A DNA stretch of 64,000 bases from Methylocapsa sp. D3K7 (GTDB lineage Bacteria; Pseudomonadota; Alphaproteobacteria; Rhizobiales; Beijerinckiaceae). A model generated the notes under the pieces. That model was given only the letters and a program-made list of their open reading frames with translations. It did no database searches and had not been told where the DNA came from. This document shows, piece by piece, positions 51,864-61,191 of the stretch. Both the position numbers and the translations under genes were made by a program. The DNA is taken from contig NZ_CP123229.1 of the NCBI RefSeq assembly GCF_029855125.1, positions 682,001 through 746,000 on the forward strand. Direction: 5' to 3'. Numbering within the stretch: the stretch's first letter is position 1; each line of letters begins with the position of its first letter.

Positions 51864-53714
51864 ATGGACGAGCTCGGGAAACCTGCGAAGTTAGATGACA
51901 CTCACAGAATCGATCTTGATCTTCCTCCTGTAGCAGATGCGGAGAATGTCCCTTTGGAGGGAATCCGGACTTCCGTAGATGCCTTCATCGCCCGCCGGGA
52001 AGAAGTCGCCAAAACCGACCACGAAGAATTCCAGGACTATCTGCGCGAGAAGCGGGCCCACGCCCTAGCCATCCGGGCCGAAGCACCTTCGACGCAGGAG
52101 CACGCGCCAAGCAAGGTCACCCGGCGCAGCTGGCTGAAAGTCGCGGCCGGCACCGCGATCGCCGGGGAAACCGTAGCCCTCGGCTACAATGCCGTGCAGA
52201 GCGGCGCGCTTGGTGCATTTGGCACTGCTGTAACCAGCGGCGCGCAAAGCCCCGGCAATGCGGTGGTGGCGGAAGCGCAACATCACCCGATCAGCCGCGA
52301 ACTCATCGATTCCAAAGCCGATGTGAGCGGCCGCAGCCTCGGCAAATGGATCGCTTTGCTGCCAACTAAACTCGGCGGCGGCTGCTATGCGCTCGACCTC
52401 AACACCAACCGGGTGCTCGCCTCGGTCTGGTATTGGAACTACGGCGACTACAACCCGATTGCGCATCACCTCTGCGCATTTCCAAGCGCCGACCCCTACA
52501 ATGGATTTGAGTTCATCAACAGCACGCAGGGCGGCAAGAACTGTCTTATCTATGGCATTCCGACCAACATTACCGAACCAGGACCCGGGTTTAATATCTA
52601 CCGTGTCCGCTATGACGGCGCGCAAATGCAGGTCATGGAAAATGTCTCGGAAACGACGGGGCTCGGACTTGGCGTGCATGTCACGATCAATCCGAAGGAC
52701 GCCCAGTCCTATTTCGTCACCGACGGACAGAAGGACATCGCCGCCTGCTTCGACCGGACGACCTCGCGGGTGAAGGCTGCCTTGAAATTCGATTGGAAGG
52801 CAAACTCGCACGATCTCGCACGCGCCTGGCAAGATGGCGGCGTTCTCAAAATCTCCAAGATTTATCCAGATCCAGCAACCGGGAAATACGACTATCTCGG
52901 CACCAAGGGCCAAAAGATCGAATGGGAAATGGTACCGATGGGCGAGCTTTTCGTCGAGGAGGGCACCCTGCCCGGCGATGACCCTTTCGGCTTGACCGGC
53001 GCCGATGGCACCATCTGGCATCCAAGCGGGCGCTGGGCGGCAACCGTCGTGCGCCTATGCGGTGGCATCGCCATTCTCGACGCGGAACGCAATTTCGAAC
53101 CGGCCGCGTTCCTGCAATTCAACGCACACTCACAGGATCAATATGACGTTGTGAAGGTGGCCGAGGATCATTGGGAGGTGACCTTCGACAAGATCCACTC
53201 GCCGGGCCATGAGATCGGTTTCTCACCGGATGGCCGCTTCCTTTGCATGATGAACAATCTTAGGGAGAACAATTGTTCCGTGTTCTCGAGCGAGGACCCC
53301 GATCCGCGCAACTGGAAGAAGATCGCGCATGTCGAGGACCCGCTGTGGCGTGGCAAATACCCCAACCCGTTTCACATGGTATTTTCTCTCGATTCGACAA
53401 AACTCTATCTGTCCGTGCTGCATCCATCCCCCGCCGCCAGCGGAGTGATGGTCGTCGATACGGGCACCTGGACGATTGTGAAGGAAATCCAGGGCATCGG
53501 CCCCGATTTGCAAACCCCAGCGATCACCTATGACGGTAAATATGTGGTGGTCCCCTTCAGCGGCTTCCAGCGCCTTTCGAGCGGCATTGCGGTGATCGAG
53601 ACGTCGACCGACAGTTTGATTGGCATCCTGCCAAGCGCCGGCGGCCACCACGACTGCGTTATTGTCCCTACGGAACTCACGCAAATGAAACACACCCGCT
53701 CATGTACATTGTGA
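51864..53714 (+). CDS. Tat-type beta-propeller protein, NosZ-N/YncE-like
   Basis: 616 residues from ATG 51864, preceded by GGAGGGATT (an upstream in-frame ATG at 51828 lacks this). A charged N-region of about 85 residues leads to KVTRRSWLKVAAGTAIAGETVALG, a twin-arginine signal candidate. The rest looks like a seven-bladed propeller with recurring DG(R/K)(F/Y) turns. His-rich spots recall the CuZ domain of nitrous-oxide reductase: IAHHLCAFPSADPYNGFEFIN, GLGVHVTINPKDAQSYFVTDG, SPGHEIGFSPDGRFL, NPFHMVFSLDSTKLYL, SAGGHHDCVIVP. There is no CuA cupredoxin domain, and the tail ends HTRSCTL. Substrate and metal are unknown. The next genes encode an ABC exporter-like pair. Confidence 0.65.
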   Translation: MDELGKPAKLDDTHRIDLDLPPVADAENVPLEGIRTSVDAFIARREEVAKTDHEEFQDYLREKRAHALAIRAEAPSTQEHAPSKVTRRSWLKVAAGTAIAGETVALGYNAVQSGALGAFGTAVTSGAQSPGNAVVAEAQHHPISRELIDSKADVSGRSLGKWIALLPTKLGGGCYALDLNTNRVLASVWYWNYGDYNPIAHHLCAFPSADPYNGFEFINSTQGGKNCLIYGIPTNITEPGPGFNIYRVRYDGAQMQVMENVSETTGLGLGVHVTINPKDAQSYFVTDGQKDIAACFDRTTSRVKAALKFDWKANSHDLARAWQDGGVLKISKIYPDPATGKYDYLGTKGQKIEWEMVPMGELFVEEGTLPGDDPFGLTGADGTIWHPSGRWAATVVRLCGGIAILDAERNFEPAAFLQFNAHSQDQYDVVKVAEDHWEVTFDKIHSPGHEIGFSPDGRFLCMMNNLRENNCSVFSSEDPDPRNWKKIAHVEDPLWRGKYPNPFHMVFSLDSTKLYLSVLHPSPAASGVMVVDTGTWTIVKEIQGIGPDLQTPAITYDGKYVVVPFSGFQRLSSGIAVIETSTDSLIGILPSAGGHHDCVIVPTELTQMKHTRSCTL

Positions 53715-53742
53715 GGCGCTGCGCTGGCGCGATTTTGGCACC

Positions 53743-54975
53743 GTGAGGGATTTCTCCGTCCCGCGTTGGCTGCTTGGCAGCCTCGCGCTGCAAAATCTTG
53801 GCCGCCGCAGAGCGCGCACGACACTGCTCGTCGTGGCGGTGGCGATCAGCAGTGCTATCGTCTTCACCGGCGTTGTCATGATGCGCAGCATCGAGACCAG
53901 CATGGCCATTGGCTTCAGCCGCCTCGGTGCCGATCTGATGGTCATCGCGCAGAATGCGCTCACCAATATCACGGTCGCCTTGCTGACGGTGGAGCCAACG
54001 AACGAGACGCTCGACGCAGATCTGCTTGCGCGGACGCAACTCGACGGCATTGGCCGAGCGGCTGCTCAACGCGTTTTTCGTACCGAGCAATCGGATTTTG
54101 GCGGACAAGGCGACAGCGTCGATCTGATTGGTTACGATACCGAACGGGACTTCACCATTCAGCCATGGATCACCGAGCGTCTCAGCCGCCCCACGCGCAC
54201 CGGCGACGCCATCCTCGGGGCCGCCCGCGATGTGCCGCTCGGCACGCAGATCGTGCTGTTCGGCAAACAGTTCCAGGTCTATGCGAAACTTGGACGCAGC
54301 GGAGCTGGAACCCATGAGCGCGGCATCTTCATGCCCTCGACCGATCTGCTGGCACTTGCCCCCGCGATCAAGCAGCAAACGGGGCAGACGCCGCCGATGC
54401 TAGAACCGGGGAAGGTCTCTGGCTTTCTCATCGAGCTTGCACCAGGTGCAACCGAATTGCAGCTCCGGTTCGCGCTTCTCGCGCAACTTTCTGGTATCAA
54501 AGTCATCTCTGGAGGCTCCCTGCTGACCGGCATTCGCCAAGGTATTACGGCGCTGCTTGGCGGAGCGGCGTCGCTCGTCTCGATGATGTTCGCGAGCACC
54601 GCGTTGCTGGTGAGCGTATTGTTCTCGGCGATCATCACTGAACGCCGCGGCGAGCTTGGCCTGCTCAAAGCGATCGGCGCGAAACGCGCGCAGATCGTTG
54701 GCATGGTTCTGACCGAAGCGATCCTCGCCACCGGCATCGGCGGTCTCTGCGGAGTTGTCTTCGGCATGCTGCTGCTGCGGGTGTTCGAGCATTCGCTTGT
54801 CTACTATCTGACGGAGATGGGGGTCCCATTCTTTTGGCTTGATCCGACAAGTACGATTCTCGTCGGAGCCGTTTGTGTTTTCGGCGCGGGGCTGACCGGC
54901 GCAATCGGCGCGCTAACGCCGGCCTGGCGCGTGAGCCGGCACGATCCCTACGATTTGATCCGTGGCGAGGGATAA
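53743..54975 (+). CDS. FtsX/MacB-type ABC transporter permease
   Basis: 410 residues from a GTG. One transmembrane helix near the N-terminus (RARTTLLVVAVAISSAIVFTGVVMM), a periplasmic domain of about 230 residues, then three helices in the C-terminal FtsX domain (MMFASTALLVSVLFSAII, ILATGIGGLCGVVFGMLL, ILVGAVCVFGAGLTGAIGAL) with the ERRGELGLLKAIGAKRAQI coupling region. This is the type VII (mechanotransmission) topology used by MacB, LolCDE and FtsEX, not the NosY type. It starts 28 bp after the propeller gene. Confidence 0.9.
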   Translation: MRDFSVPRWLLGSLALQNLGRRRARTTLLVVAVAISSAIVFTGVVMMRSIETSMAIGFSRLGADLMVIAQNALTNITVALLTVEPTNETLDADLLARTQLDGIGRAAAQRVFRTEQSDFGGQGDSVDLIGYDTERDFTIQPWITERLSRPTRTGDAILGAARDVPLGTQIVLFGKQFQVYAKLGRSGAGTHERGIFMPSTDLLALAPAIKQQTGQTPPMLEPGKVSGFLIELAPGATELQLRFALLAQLSGIKVISGGSLLTGIRQGITALLGGAASLVSMMFASTALLVSVLFSAIITERRGELGLLKAIGAKRAQIVGMVLTEAILATGIGGLCGVVFGMLLLRVFEHSLVYYLTEMGVPFFWLDPTSTILVGAVCVFGAGLTGAIGALTPAWRVSRHDPYDLIRGEG

Positions 54976-54982
54976 GGCAGGG

Positions 54983-55651
54983 ATGCTGAGCTGCCGGGCG
55001 TTGCGAAAAACCTATCAGACCAGCCGTGGCCCGGTCGATGCCGTGCGCGGCATCAATCTCGATGTGTCCGCGGGCGACTATCTTGCATTGATCGGCCGTT
55101 CCGGCTCGGGAAAATCGACGCTGATGGCCATGTTCGGCGGCCTCAGCCATCCCAGCGCCGGATCACTCCTTGTCGATGGCGCCGACATCTGGTCGCTTGG
55201 CGAAAACGCCATGGCGCGGTTCCGCAACAAGCGCATCGGCTATATCTTCCAATTCGCGAGCCTGCTGCCTTCCTTGCGGGCGATCGACAATGTGGTGCTT
55301 CCCGCTTTGCTCGGCCGCTATGATGCGACGGCTGACAGCTATAAACGGGCAGCGCGGCTTTTGACGGAACTCGGCCTTGGATCGCATTTCGATGCCTATC
55401 CCTCGGAGATGTCGGCGGGCGAGCAGCGCCGCACCGTGATCGCGCGAGCGCTCATCAACGATCCGGTTCTGCTGCTGGCGGACGAGCCCACGTCCGATCT
55501 TGATGTCGAGACCGAAAGCGAGATCATGGCGCTGCTGCGGAACATCAACCGCGAACGGGGAACAACGCTGATCCTTGTCACGCATAATCTCGCGCTCGCC
55601 AGCGAGGCCGCACACGTGGTGCACATCGCCGACGGAACGATCATTCCATGA
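54983..55651 (+). CDS. ABC transporter ATP-binding protein
   Basis: 222 residues from ATG 54983, preceded by AGGCAGGG and 8 bp after the permease stop; an in-frame GTG at 54962 would overlap the permease. Walker A GRSGSGKST, Q-loop FQFASLLPSLRAIDNV, signature MSAGEQRR (in place of LSGGQ), Walker B LLLADEPTSDLD and H-loop LILVTHN. MacB/LolD-type ATPase. The variant signature is acceptable in this family. It forms the transporter with the FtsX-type permease. Confidence 0.93.
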   Translation: MLSCRALRKTYQTSRGPVDAVRGINLDVSAGDYLALIGRSGSGKSTLMAMFGGLSHPSAGSLLVDGADIWSLGENAMARFRNKRIGYIFQFASLLPSLRAIDNVVLPALLGRYDATADSYKRAARLLTELGLGSHFDAYPSEMSAGEQRRTVIARALINDPVLLLADEPTSDLDVETESEIMALLRNINRERGTTLILVTHNLALASEAAHVVHIADGTIIP

Positions 55652-55670
55652 CGCGCCCTATGAAGCACGC

Positions 55671-56543
55671 ATGACCAAGCCACCGCCGCCACTTCCGGAT
55701 CTCAGCAAACTCACCAGCCCGCAGAAAGACGAGCTGATTGTCCGCCTTTGGGAGACCCTGGCCGCCATCGAAGGGTCCGGCAACGCATCCGGGGCGGAAA
55801 CCGCCGCGGGAGGACGTGACAATGCGAAAGCTCCGGTGTCCACGGATGAATTGCGCGCGCGCATCCGGCGGACGCCGCCATCGCGCCGCGCGCAAGCGCC
55901 TTTCACCAACGCCGCGCGGTTTGGCGGCGGCTTCGATTTTCTGGAGTCCAAGATTCTGCTGGTGCTGCTCGCCGTGATCGGGCTTGGCTTTCTCGCCGAT
56001 TCCGGCGCCGGCTGGTATCAACACCGTCTCCTCGGCCAACGTGAAAAGGCGGTTCTTGAACTGCGGAATGCCGCTTTTTCGGGGCTCTACGCCGAACTCA
56101 TCCGTGTCGCCTACGAACCCGATGGCAAGTCCTATCGGGCGACGCTGAACATGCAGAATTCCAACCCGGAAGTACCCCTCTATGTGATGCTCGTCCCGGC
56201 ACGGGTTTTCGTGCAAGTTGGGATGATTTGGCGGGAGCTGCCGTCGAATGCGCAAGGCGAGTCAAGTGCAAGCGTCGTGAAACTCGATGGCGGCCGCCAA
56301 TATTCGGTGGTGTTTCAAGCCGACGTCAAGGATTGGGCTGAACTCATCCCCGGCTATATGCACATCCGTATTCAAAGCGACATGCTGATCAGCCGCAGCA
56401 GCGTACCGAAGGACGATATTGTCGAGCGGAACAATCGCTTCTATGTCTATCTGAAGCCAGAAGGTTCGGACGATGCCGAAATCAAGCGCCGTTCCAATTT
56501 TCCTGGTATGCCGCCAGTTTTTATTCCGATGCCGCCGCATTGA
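55671..56543 (+). CDS. Membrane-anchored protein of the propeller/ABC operon
   Basis: 290 residues from ATG 55671, 20 bp after the ATPase gene. A cytosolic helical N-terminus of about 95 residues (LTSPQKDELIVRLWETLAAIE), one transmembrane helix (LLVLLAVIGLGFLADSGAGWYQHRLL) and a periplasmic domain with beta-type alternation (YRATLNMQNSNPEVPLYVMLVPARVFVQVG, YSVVFQADVKDWAELIPGYMHIRI). No family recognised. By topology it could link the transporter to a periplasmic partner, such as the propeller. It ends the operon; the next gene is convergent. Confidence 0.7.
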   Translation: MTKPPPPLPDLSKLTSPQKDELIVRLWETLAAIEGSGNASGAETAAGGRDNAKAPVSTDELRARIRRTPPSRRAQAPFTNAARFGGGFDFLESKILLVLLAVIGLGFLADSGAGWYQHRLLGQREKAVLELRNAAFSGLYAELIRVAYEPDGKSYRATLNMQNSNPEVPLYVMLVPARVFVQVGMIWRELPSNAQGESSASVVKLDGGRQYSVVFQADVKDWAELIPGYMHIRIQSDMLISRSSVPKDDIVERNNRFYVYLKPEGSDDAEIKRRSNFPGMPPVFIPMPPH

Positions 56544-56567
56544 GCTGTATGCGCAAGTAAGTGCCTT

Positions 56568-56816
56568 TTATGCTCTTCGGATCAACGACAGGACAAAGAG
56601 CAGAACGATCGCTCCGATCGCGGCATGAATGATAGACCCAACGAGTCCCGCACCAATGTGAATACCCAGAACCGGGAACAGATAACCGGCGACGACCGAT
56701 CCCAAAATTCCGACGACAATGTTGCCGATCAGACCGAAACCCGCGCCCTCAACGACGAGACCCGCGATCCAGCCGGCAATCGCTCCGACAATGAGCCAAA
56801 CAAGCAACGCTCCCAC
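56568..56816 (-). CDS. GlsB/YeaQ/YmgE-family small membrane protein
   Basis: 82 residues from a GTG preceded by AAGGAG. Three hydrophobic glycine-rich helices (LLVWLIVGAIAGWIAGLVVEG, GLIGNIVVGILGSVVAGYLF, SIIHAAIGAIVLLFVLSLI) as in the transglycosylase-associated stress protein family. Usually linked with general stress responses; the mechanism is unknown. Confidence 0.92.
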   Translation of the reverse strand: MGALLVWLIVGAIAGWIAGLVVEGAGFGLIGNIVVGILGSVVAGYLFPVLGIHIGAGLVGSIIHAAIGAIVLLFVLSLIRRA

Positions 56817-56900
56817 GGTCTTCTCCTTGATTGGATATTCACGGAAAGATCATGACAGGGTTTAGAGATAGTGGAAAGTGGCCTCCCCGCTCCGTTACTC

Positions 56901-57362
56901 TTACCGCTCGCCAGCGTCGAGGATCCAGGTGGTATCGCGGAACGCGACATAGAGCCGTTCCTGGCCCAAGGCCGCCCCAAGTTCGACGGCGAGTTCGTTC
57001 AGCATGGCCTCGATCTCCAGATCGGGCAGATGTCCAAGATAAGCATGGACGGCCTCGCCGGTGAACACCGCCACCGGCTCACGGTCGGAGCCGGCCGAGC
57101 CATCTGGGCGGGGCCAGGCGTAAGTCACCTCGGCGCGGGTAAACATGCCGGAGAGGGCTGGCTGGCCGGCACCAACCCGGCGGCCCATCCAAGCCCGGGC
57201 GGTGCGGACAGCCTCCGAGATGTCGTAAACCCGGCCTTCGTCATCCCAGCCCTCGCGCAGTCCGACGGTGATCCTGAAATCGCGGCGCCGCCCTCGCGAG
57301 CCATCGACAACGGTATAGTCCTCATGCCGCGGCGCGGGAGCGCGCCTTGGTGCCTCGCTCAT
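56901..57362 (-). CDS. Conserved hypothetical protein
   Basis: 153 residues. GGAGGAGACACC precedes the ATG. Segments YDISEAVRTARAWMGRRVGAGQPALSGMFTRAEVTYAWPR and EPVAVFTGEAVHAYLGHLPDLEIEAMLNELAVELG, then QERLYVAFRDTTWIL, suggest a compact alpha/beta cytosolic protein. Similar proteins are seen in alphaproteobacterial plasmids and islands. Function unknown. Confidence 0.65.
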   Translation of the reverse strand: MSEAPRRAPAPRHEDYTVVDGSRGRRRDFRITVGLREGWDDEGRVYDISEAVRTARAWMGRRVGAGQPALSGMFTRAEVTYAWPRPDGSAGSDREPVAVFTGEAVHAYLGHLPDLEIEAMLNELAVELGAALGQERLYVAFRDTTWILDAGER

Positions 57363-57547
57363 GGTGTCTCCTCCCGCATGCCTGTGCGGCGACTTGCGAC
57401 TTCGGACCTGTCAGCGCAAGAATGTTCTTGTTATGAACAGTCCGCAAAAATCCAAGAGAGGATTCATTGCAGTTTGCCCTGGCGGATTCTGTGAAAATGC
57501 CGTCGCGCACCTAAATTAACATGCACAAACAGCTTGAGGAGCTCTCC

Positions 57548-57787
57548 ATGACCAAAATTGTCTATGAAGTTGTCGAACATGATGGCGGCTGGGCCTATCA
57601 CGTCGAAGGTGTCTTTTCCGAAACCTTTCCGTCGCATGACGCGGCCCGCAAAGCGGCGGATCGTGCCGCGAGGGAGCAAACCATTCCGGGCGATCCCAGC
57701 GTCATATCATGGGAGGACAAAGGTGGCCACTGGCATGACGAAGCGGAACCGGGCAATGACCGGCCCGAGACAGATGTTGAGGGCTAA
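57548..57787 (+). CDS. DUF2188-like small protein
   Basis: 79 residues from ATG 57548, chosen because GAGGAG lies seven bases before it. VVEHDGGWAYHVEGVFSETFPSHDAARKAADRAAREQ is the beta-beta-alpha pattern of DUF2188, a short family often induced by stress. The acidic tail contains two His-rich turns (GGHWHDEAEP). About 50 bp upstream of the OsmC gene in the same direction. Confidence 0.75.
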   Translation: MTKIVYEVVEHDGGWAYHVEGVFSETFPSHDAARKAADRAAREQTIPGDPSVISWEDKGGHWHDEAEPGNDRPETDVEG

Positions 57788-57839
57788 TCAAAGCTTCAGA
57801 TGCATTTGAACCCTGCGCGAAAACGGAGGAGAGCTTGAG

Positions 57840-58271
57840 ATGAAGATCAAAAGACGTGGATCGGCCGCGTGGCAAGGCGGCATCAAGGATGGCAAAGGCG
57901 CGATCTCGACCGAAAGCGGCGCACTGAACGCCTATCCCTATGGTTTCGCAAGCCGCTTCGAAGGGCAGCGCGGTAGCAATCCCGAGGAGTTGATCGGAGC
58001 CGCCCATGCCGCTTGCTTTACCATGGCACTGTCTTTGATTCTGGGCGAGGTGAAGCTTATTGCCGAGCAAATTGATACCACGGCGGAAGTCACCCTGGAG
58101 CAGGTCGAGGGAGGCTACGCCATCACCGCCGTGCACTTGACTTTGAAGGCCAAGATTCCCGGAGCCGATCAGGAGGCATTCGAGAAACTGGCGAACAAGG
58201 CCAAAGCCGGATGCCCCGTATCCAAGCTTCTCAACACCGAGATTTCCCTCGATGCAACTCTGCTGGTTTGA
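57840..58271 (+). CDS. osmC: OsmC-family peroxiredoxin
   Basis: 143 residues with GGAGGAGAG before the ATG. The two redox cysteines are present: AAHAACFTMALSLIL and KAGCPVSKLLNTEI, with the N-terminal RRGSAAWQGGIKDGKGAIS and GSNPEELIGAAHA segments. OsmC proteins reduce organic hydroperoxides in the cytosol through a Cys-Cys pair. The adjacent stress-type genes (GlsB-like, DUF2188) fit a shared stress regulon; no promoter element was identified. Confidence 0.95.
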   Translation: MKIKRRGSAAWQGGIKDGKGAISTESGALNAYPYGFASRFEGQRGSNPEELIGAAHAACFTMALSLILGEVKLIAEQIDTTAEVTLEQVEGGYAITAVHLTLKAKIPGADQEAFEKLANKAKAGCPVSKLLNTEISLDATLLV

Positions 58272-58456
58272 ACAATCGCGAGATTGCCGGTCCTCCTTGG
58301 AAGCGCGGTTACGCAGCGTGTCAATTCGGTAACAATGCAGAAGAATACGCCTCGGCGCATTGCGCGATATTCGTCCAGCCTCTTTAATGATCCAGACTAT
58401 TTGCATTCAAGACGAGGCCGCCAGAAAGCCCCGCGATCTCGACGGCCGGAGTTTCC

Positions 58457-59422
58457 ATGAGATTGAGTTCACCGGCCGCGAAAAGCTTTTACGCAATACT
58501 GATCCTGGCCAGCAGCCTCTTCGCCACTCCCCCGGTCCGTGCAACGGAGTATGGACTCGGCGACTACCTGCTTGGCTACAGTCTTCCGATGGCTGGCTAC
58601 ACACCGCCGCCCGGCATCTATTTTTCGGATACGTTTTATCTTTACGAAGGGAGCGCAAACGCCAATATCAAATTTCCGATAGGCAGAAACATAGACGCAG
58701 GCGTCAGTTACAATTTTCTCTTCAACATCGTCCAAACCACATGGGTCACGGACGTCAAGCTTCTTGGCGGCTCGCTCGGATTTGCGGCGCTCATTCCTTT
58801 TGGCGGGGAACAAACGTCGGCAAGCCTTTCTTTCTCGGGTCCCCTCGGTGTACCCCGCCAACTTGGCCGCACCGCTTCCATTGACGCCTTGGGCGACAGC
58901 GCTTTCGCCGCCTTCCTTGGCTGGGAGGCGGGCGAGCATCACTGGAACGCGACCCTGACCGGTTTTGCCCCGACCGGGTACTATTCCTCAACCGCGCTTG
59001 CCTTCACGGGCTTGCACAGACCAGGGCTCGATCTCAAGGCAGGCTACACATTCCTAAGTCTGCAAACCGGAATCGAGGCTTCCGCCGCGGTTGGTGTTAC
59101 GGTCAACGCGATAAATACCACGACGGACTACCAAAGCGGCGCCGAGCTGCATGTCGAAGGCGCTCTCAACGAACACCTTCCCTTTGGCCTCGCGGCTGGC
59201 GTCGGCGGTTATTACTACCAGCAGATCACCCCGGATGGCGGCTCGGGCGACAGGATTGGTGCGTTCAGGGGAAGAGTCGCGGCCATTGGACCCTTGCTTA
59301 GCTATACGTTCAAGGCTGGGGACCAGGAACTCACCCTTAGCGGCAAATGGTTTCACGAGTTCGATGTTGCGCACCGTGTCCAGGGAAACGCGGTGTTTGC
59401 CTCGCTCACTTTCCGAATTTAG
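58457..59422 (+). CDS. SphA-family outer membrane protein
   Basis: 321 residues. A Sec signal (FYAILILASSLFATPPVRA, cleavage before TEYGLGDY) precedes a beta-barrel-like sequence with repeated amphipathic strands and a terminal aromatic strand (NAVFASLTFRI). The start TEYGLGDYLLGYSLPMAGYTPPPGIY is typical of the SphA/COG4313 group annotated as phenol-degradation MetA-pathway proteins. The likely role is uptake of hydrophobic compounds across the outer membrane; the substrate is unknown. Gap to pyrH is about 180 bp. Confidence 0.85.
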   Translation: MRLSSPAAKSFYAILILASSLFATPPVRATEYGLGDYLLGYSLPMAGYTPPPGIYFSDTFYLYEGSANANIKFPIGRNIDAGVSYNFLFNIVQTTWVTDVKLLGGSLGFAALIPFGGEQTSASLSFSGPLGVPRQLGRTASIDALGDSAFAAFLGWEAGEHHWNATLTGFAPTGYYSSTALAFTGLHRPGLDLKAGYTFLSLQTGIEASAAVGVTVNAINTTTDYQSGAELHVEGALNEHLPFGLAAGVGGYYYQQITPDGGSGDRIGAFRGRVAAIGPLLSYTFKAGDQELTLSGKWFHEFDVAHRVQGNAVFASLTFRI

Positions 59423-59606
59423 ACCTGCCCTCTTATCGCTGAAACTTGCGGGAAGGCGTTCGCCAGGAAGGACATAAGGGCAGAATGCGGGGGTTGACCG
59501 TGGCGCGATAGACCGTATTGCAGCGAACTCCGCCTCCCGGAACAGACTTTGCAATCGCGCGGATACCGACGTAAACGACAGGACACGACGGACAGATGGG
59601 GTGCCG

Positions 59607-60353
59607 ATGACGGAACTTGGCGACAATACGCATCCAATTCAAGTTCCAGCGTGGCGGCGCATCGTCGTCAAGCTCTCCGGCGAAGCCTTGATGGGGACGC
59701 GCAGCCACGGACTTGACCAGGACACCCTCGCCCGTTTCGCGGCGGATCTCACGAACACCGCGGCGCGCGGTGTCGAGGTCGCTGTGGTCGTCGGCGGCGG
59801 CAATTTTTTTCGCGGCATCGAAGGCGCCGACAAAGGCATTGAACGCGCCCGCGCCGACTCGATCGGCATGCTGGCGACGGTGATGAACGCGCTTGCCCTC
59901 GAATATGCCATCGAAAAACAAGGTCAAGCAGCGCGCGCCCTCTCGGCCCTGCCTATGCCCGCCCTCTGCGAGGCCTATTCACGCCAGGCGGCGTTGCATC
60001 ACCTTGAAAAAGGCCGGATCGTCGTCTTGGCTGGCGGCACCGGCAATCCCTTCTTTACCACGGATACCGGCGCGGCGTTGCGTGGCGCCGAACTTTCCTG
60101 TGATCTTATCATGAAGGCCACGCAGGTTGACGGGGTCTATTCGGCGGACCCGAAACGGGATCCAACCGCGACGCGCTACGATCAATTGACGCACGCCGAA
60201 GCCATAGCCAAAAATCTCGCGGTCATGGATACCGCCGCCTTTGCACTTGCGCGGGAGAATAGAATTCCCATACTCGTCTTTTCGATCAAGCAGCCGGGCG
60301 CCATCCTCGCGGCGCTCGAGGGACGCGGCAAGGCAACCTTGGTCTTGCCCTAA
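59607..60353 (+). CDS. pyrH: UMP kinase
   Basis: 248 residues from ATG 59607 (GTG at 59601 is also in frame). Amino-acid-kinase fold: RRIVVKLSGEALMG (ATP-binding Lys), VVVGGGNFFRG, DSIGMLATVMNALALE, VLAGGTGNPFFTTDTGAALRG (GTP/allosteric region) and MKATQVDGVYSADP. It phosphorylates UMP to UDP. Gene order pyrH-frr-uppS-cdsA-dxr is a classic alphaproteobacterial block; rpsB-tsf, usually directly upstream, are not next to it here. Confidence 0.97.
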   Translation: MTELGDNTHPIQVPAWRRIVVKLSGEALMGTRSHGLDQDTLARFAADLTNTAARGVEVAVVVGGGNFFRGIEGADKGIERARADSIGMLATVMNALALEYAIEKQGQAARALSALPMPALCEAYSRQAALHHLEKGRIVVLAGGTGNPFFTTDTGAALRGAELSCDLIMKATQVDGVYSADPKRDPTATRYDQLTHAEAIAKNLAVMDTAAFALARENRIPILVFSIKQPGAILAALEGRGKATLVLP

Positions 60354-60441
60354 TTCATGAATTGGCGCGACGCTCCGCATGAGCTATTGACGAGCACCGC
60401 GAGGCATATTTAACGGTTCCGCCGGATTCAAGGGTTCCAAA

Positions 60442-61002
60442 ATGAATGCTGAATTTGATATTTCCGATCTGCGCCGGCGGATGCAAGGTGCGATCTCGAC
60501 ATTGAAGCACGAGTTGGGCGGCCTGCGCACCGGGCGTGCATCGGCGAGCCTCGTCGAACCCGTGCATGTCGAAGCCTATGGGCAATCGATGCCGCTCAAC
60601 CAGGTGGCGACAATCAGCGTGCCAGAGCCGCGAATGCTTTCGGTGCAAGTTTGGGACAAAGCAATGGTCGGCGCCGTCGACAAAGCCATCCGCAATTCCA
60701 ATCTGGGTCTCTCCCCGACCGTCGAGGGGCAAATCTTACGGATCCGGATTCCAGAACTCAACGAACAGCGCCGCAAGGAAATGGCGAAGGTGGCGCATAA
60801 ATACGCCGAAGAGGCGCGCATCGCCGTGCGGCACGTTCGCCGCGATGGTCTCGACACTCTCAAGAAGTTGCTCAAGGATAAAGCGATCAGCGAGGACGAT
60901 GAGAAGCGCCACGAGAGCGATGTCCAAAAAGTGACGGATCAGTTCATTGGCGAAATCGACTTGACGCTAAGCACAAAGGAAACGGAAATCATGCAAGTGT
61001 GA
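60442..61002 (+). CDS. frr: Ribosome recycling factor
   Basis: 186 residues, normal length. [38 protein letters not shown], the domain II region ([22 protein letters not shown]) and [16 protein letters not shown] [35 protein letters not shown] are all as expected. With EF-G it splits post-termination ribosomes. 88 bp after pyrH. Confidence 0.98.
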   Translation: MNAEFDISDLRRRMQGAISTLKHELGGLRTGRASASLVEPVHVEAYGQSMPLNQVATISVPEPRMLSVQVWDKAMVGAVDKAIRNSNLGLSPTVEGQILRIRIPELNEQRRKEMAKVAHKYAEEARIAVRHVRRDGLDTLKKLLKDKAISEDDEKRHESDVQKVTDQFIGEIDLTLSTKETEIMQV

Positions 61003-61191
61003 GCCGCCCCGATCTGCTATAAACCGGGCACGCGGCTTGGACAGAGCCATAATAGCGGACAGCGCGGACACCTCTGCCCTCGCCGGTGGGGTGGTGCGGA
61101 TAGAGACAGGCGATATGACAGCGGGATTGCCTTGCATAAATTCGGCAGACGTCAAGAGACCGGGTGGCGCGGACAGCTGGCGGGTCCGGAC

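Noticed and set aside
52065..53021. 318-codon minus-strand frame inside the propeller gene
   Set aside because: No ribosome site, no known family, and the plus-strand frame has regular propeller blades and a Tat-like signal.
51864..53714. Nitrous-oxide reductase NosZ
   Set aside because: The C-terminal CuA cupredoxin domain is absent, the CuZ histidine pattern is only partial, and no nosR, nosD or nosL gene is nearby. Named NosZ-N-like only.
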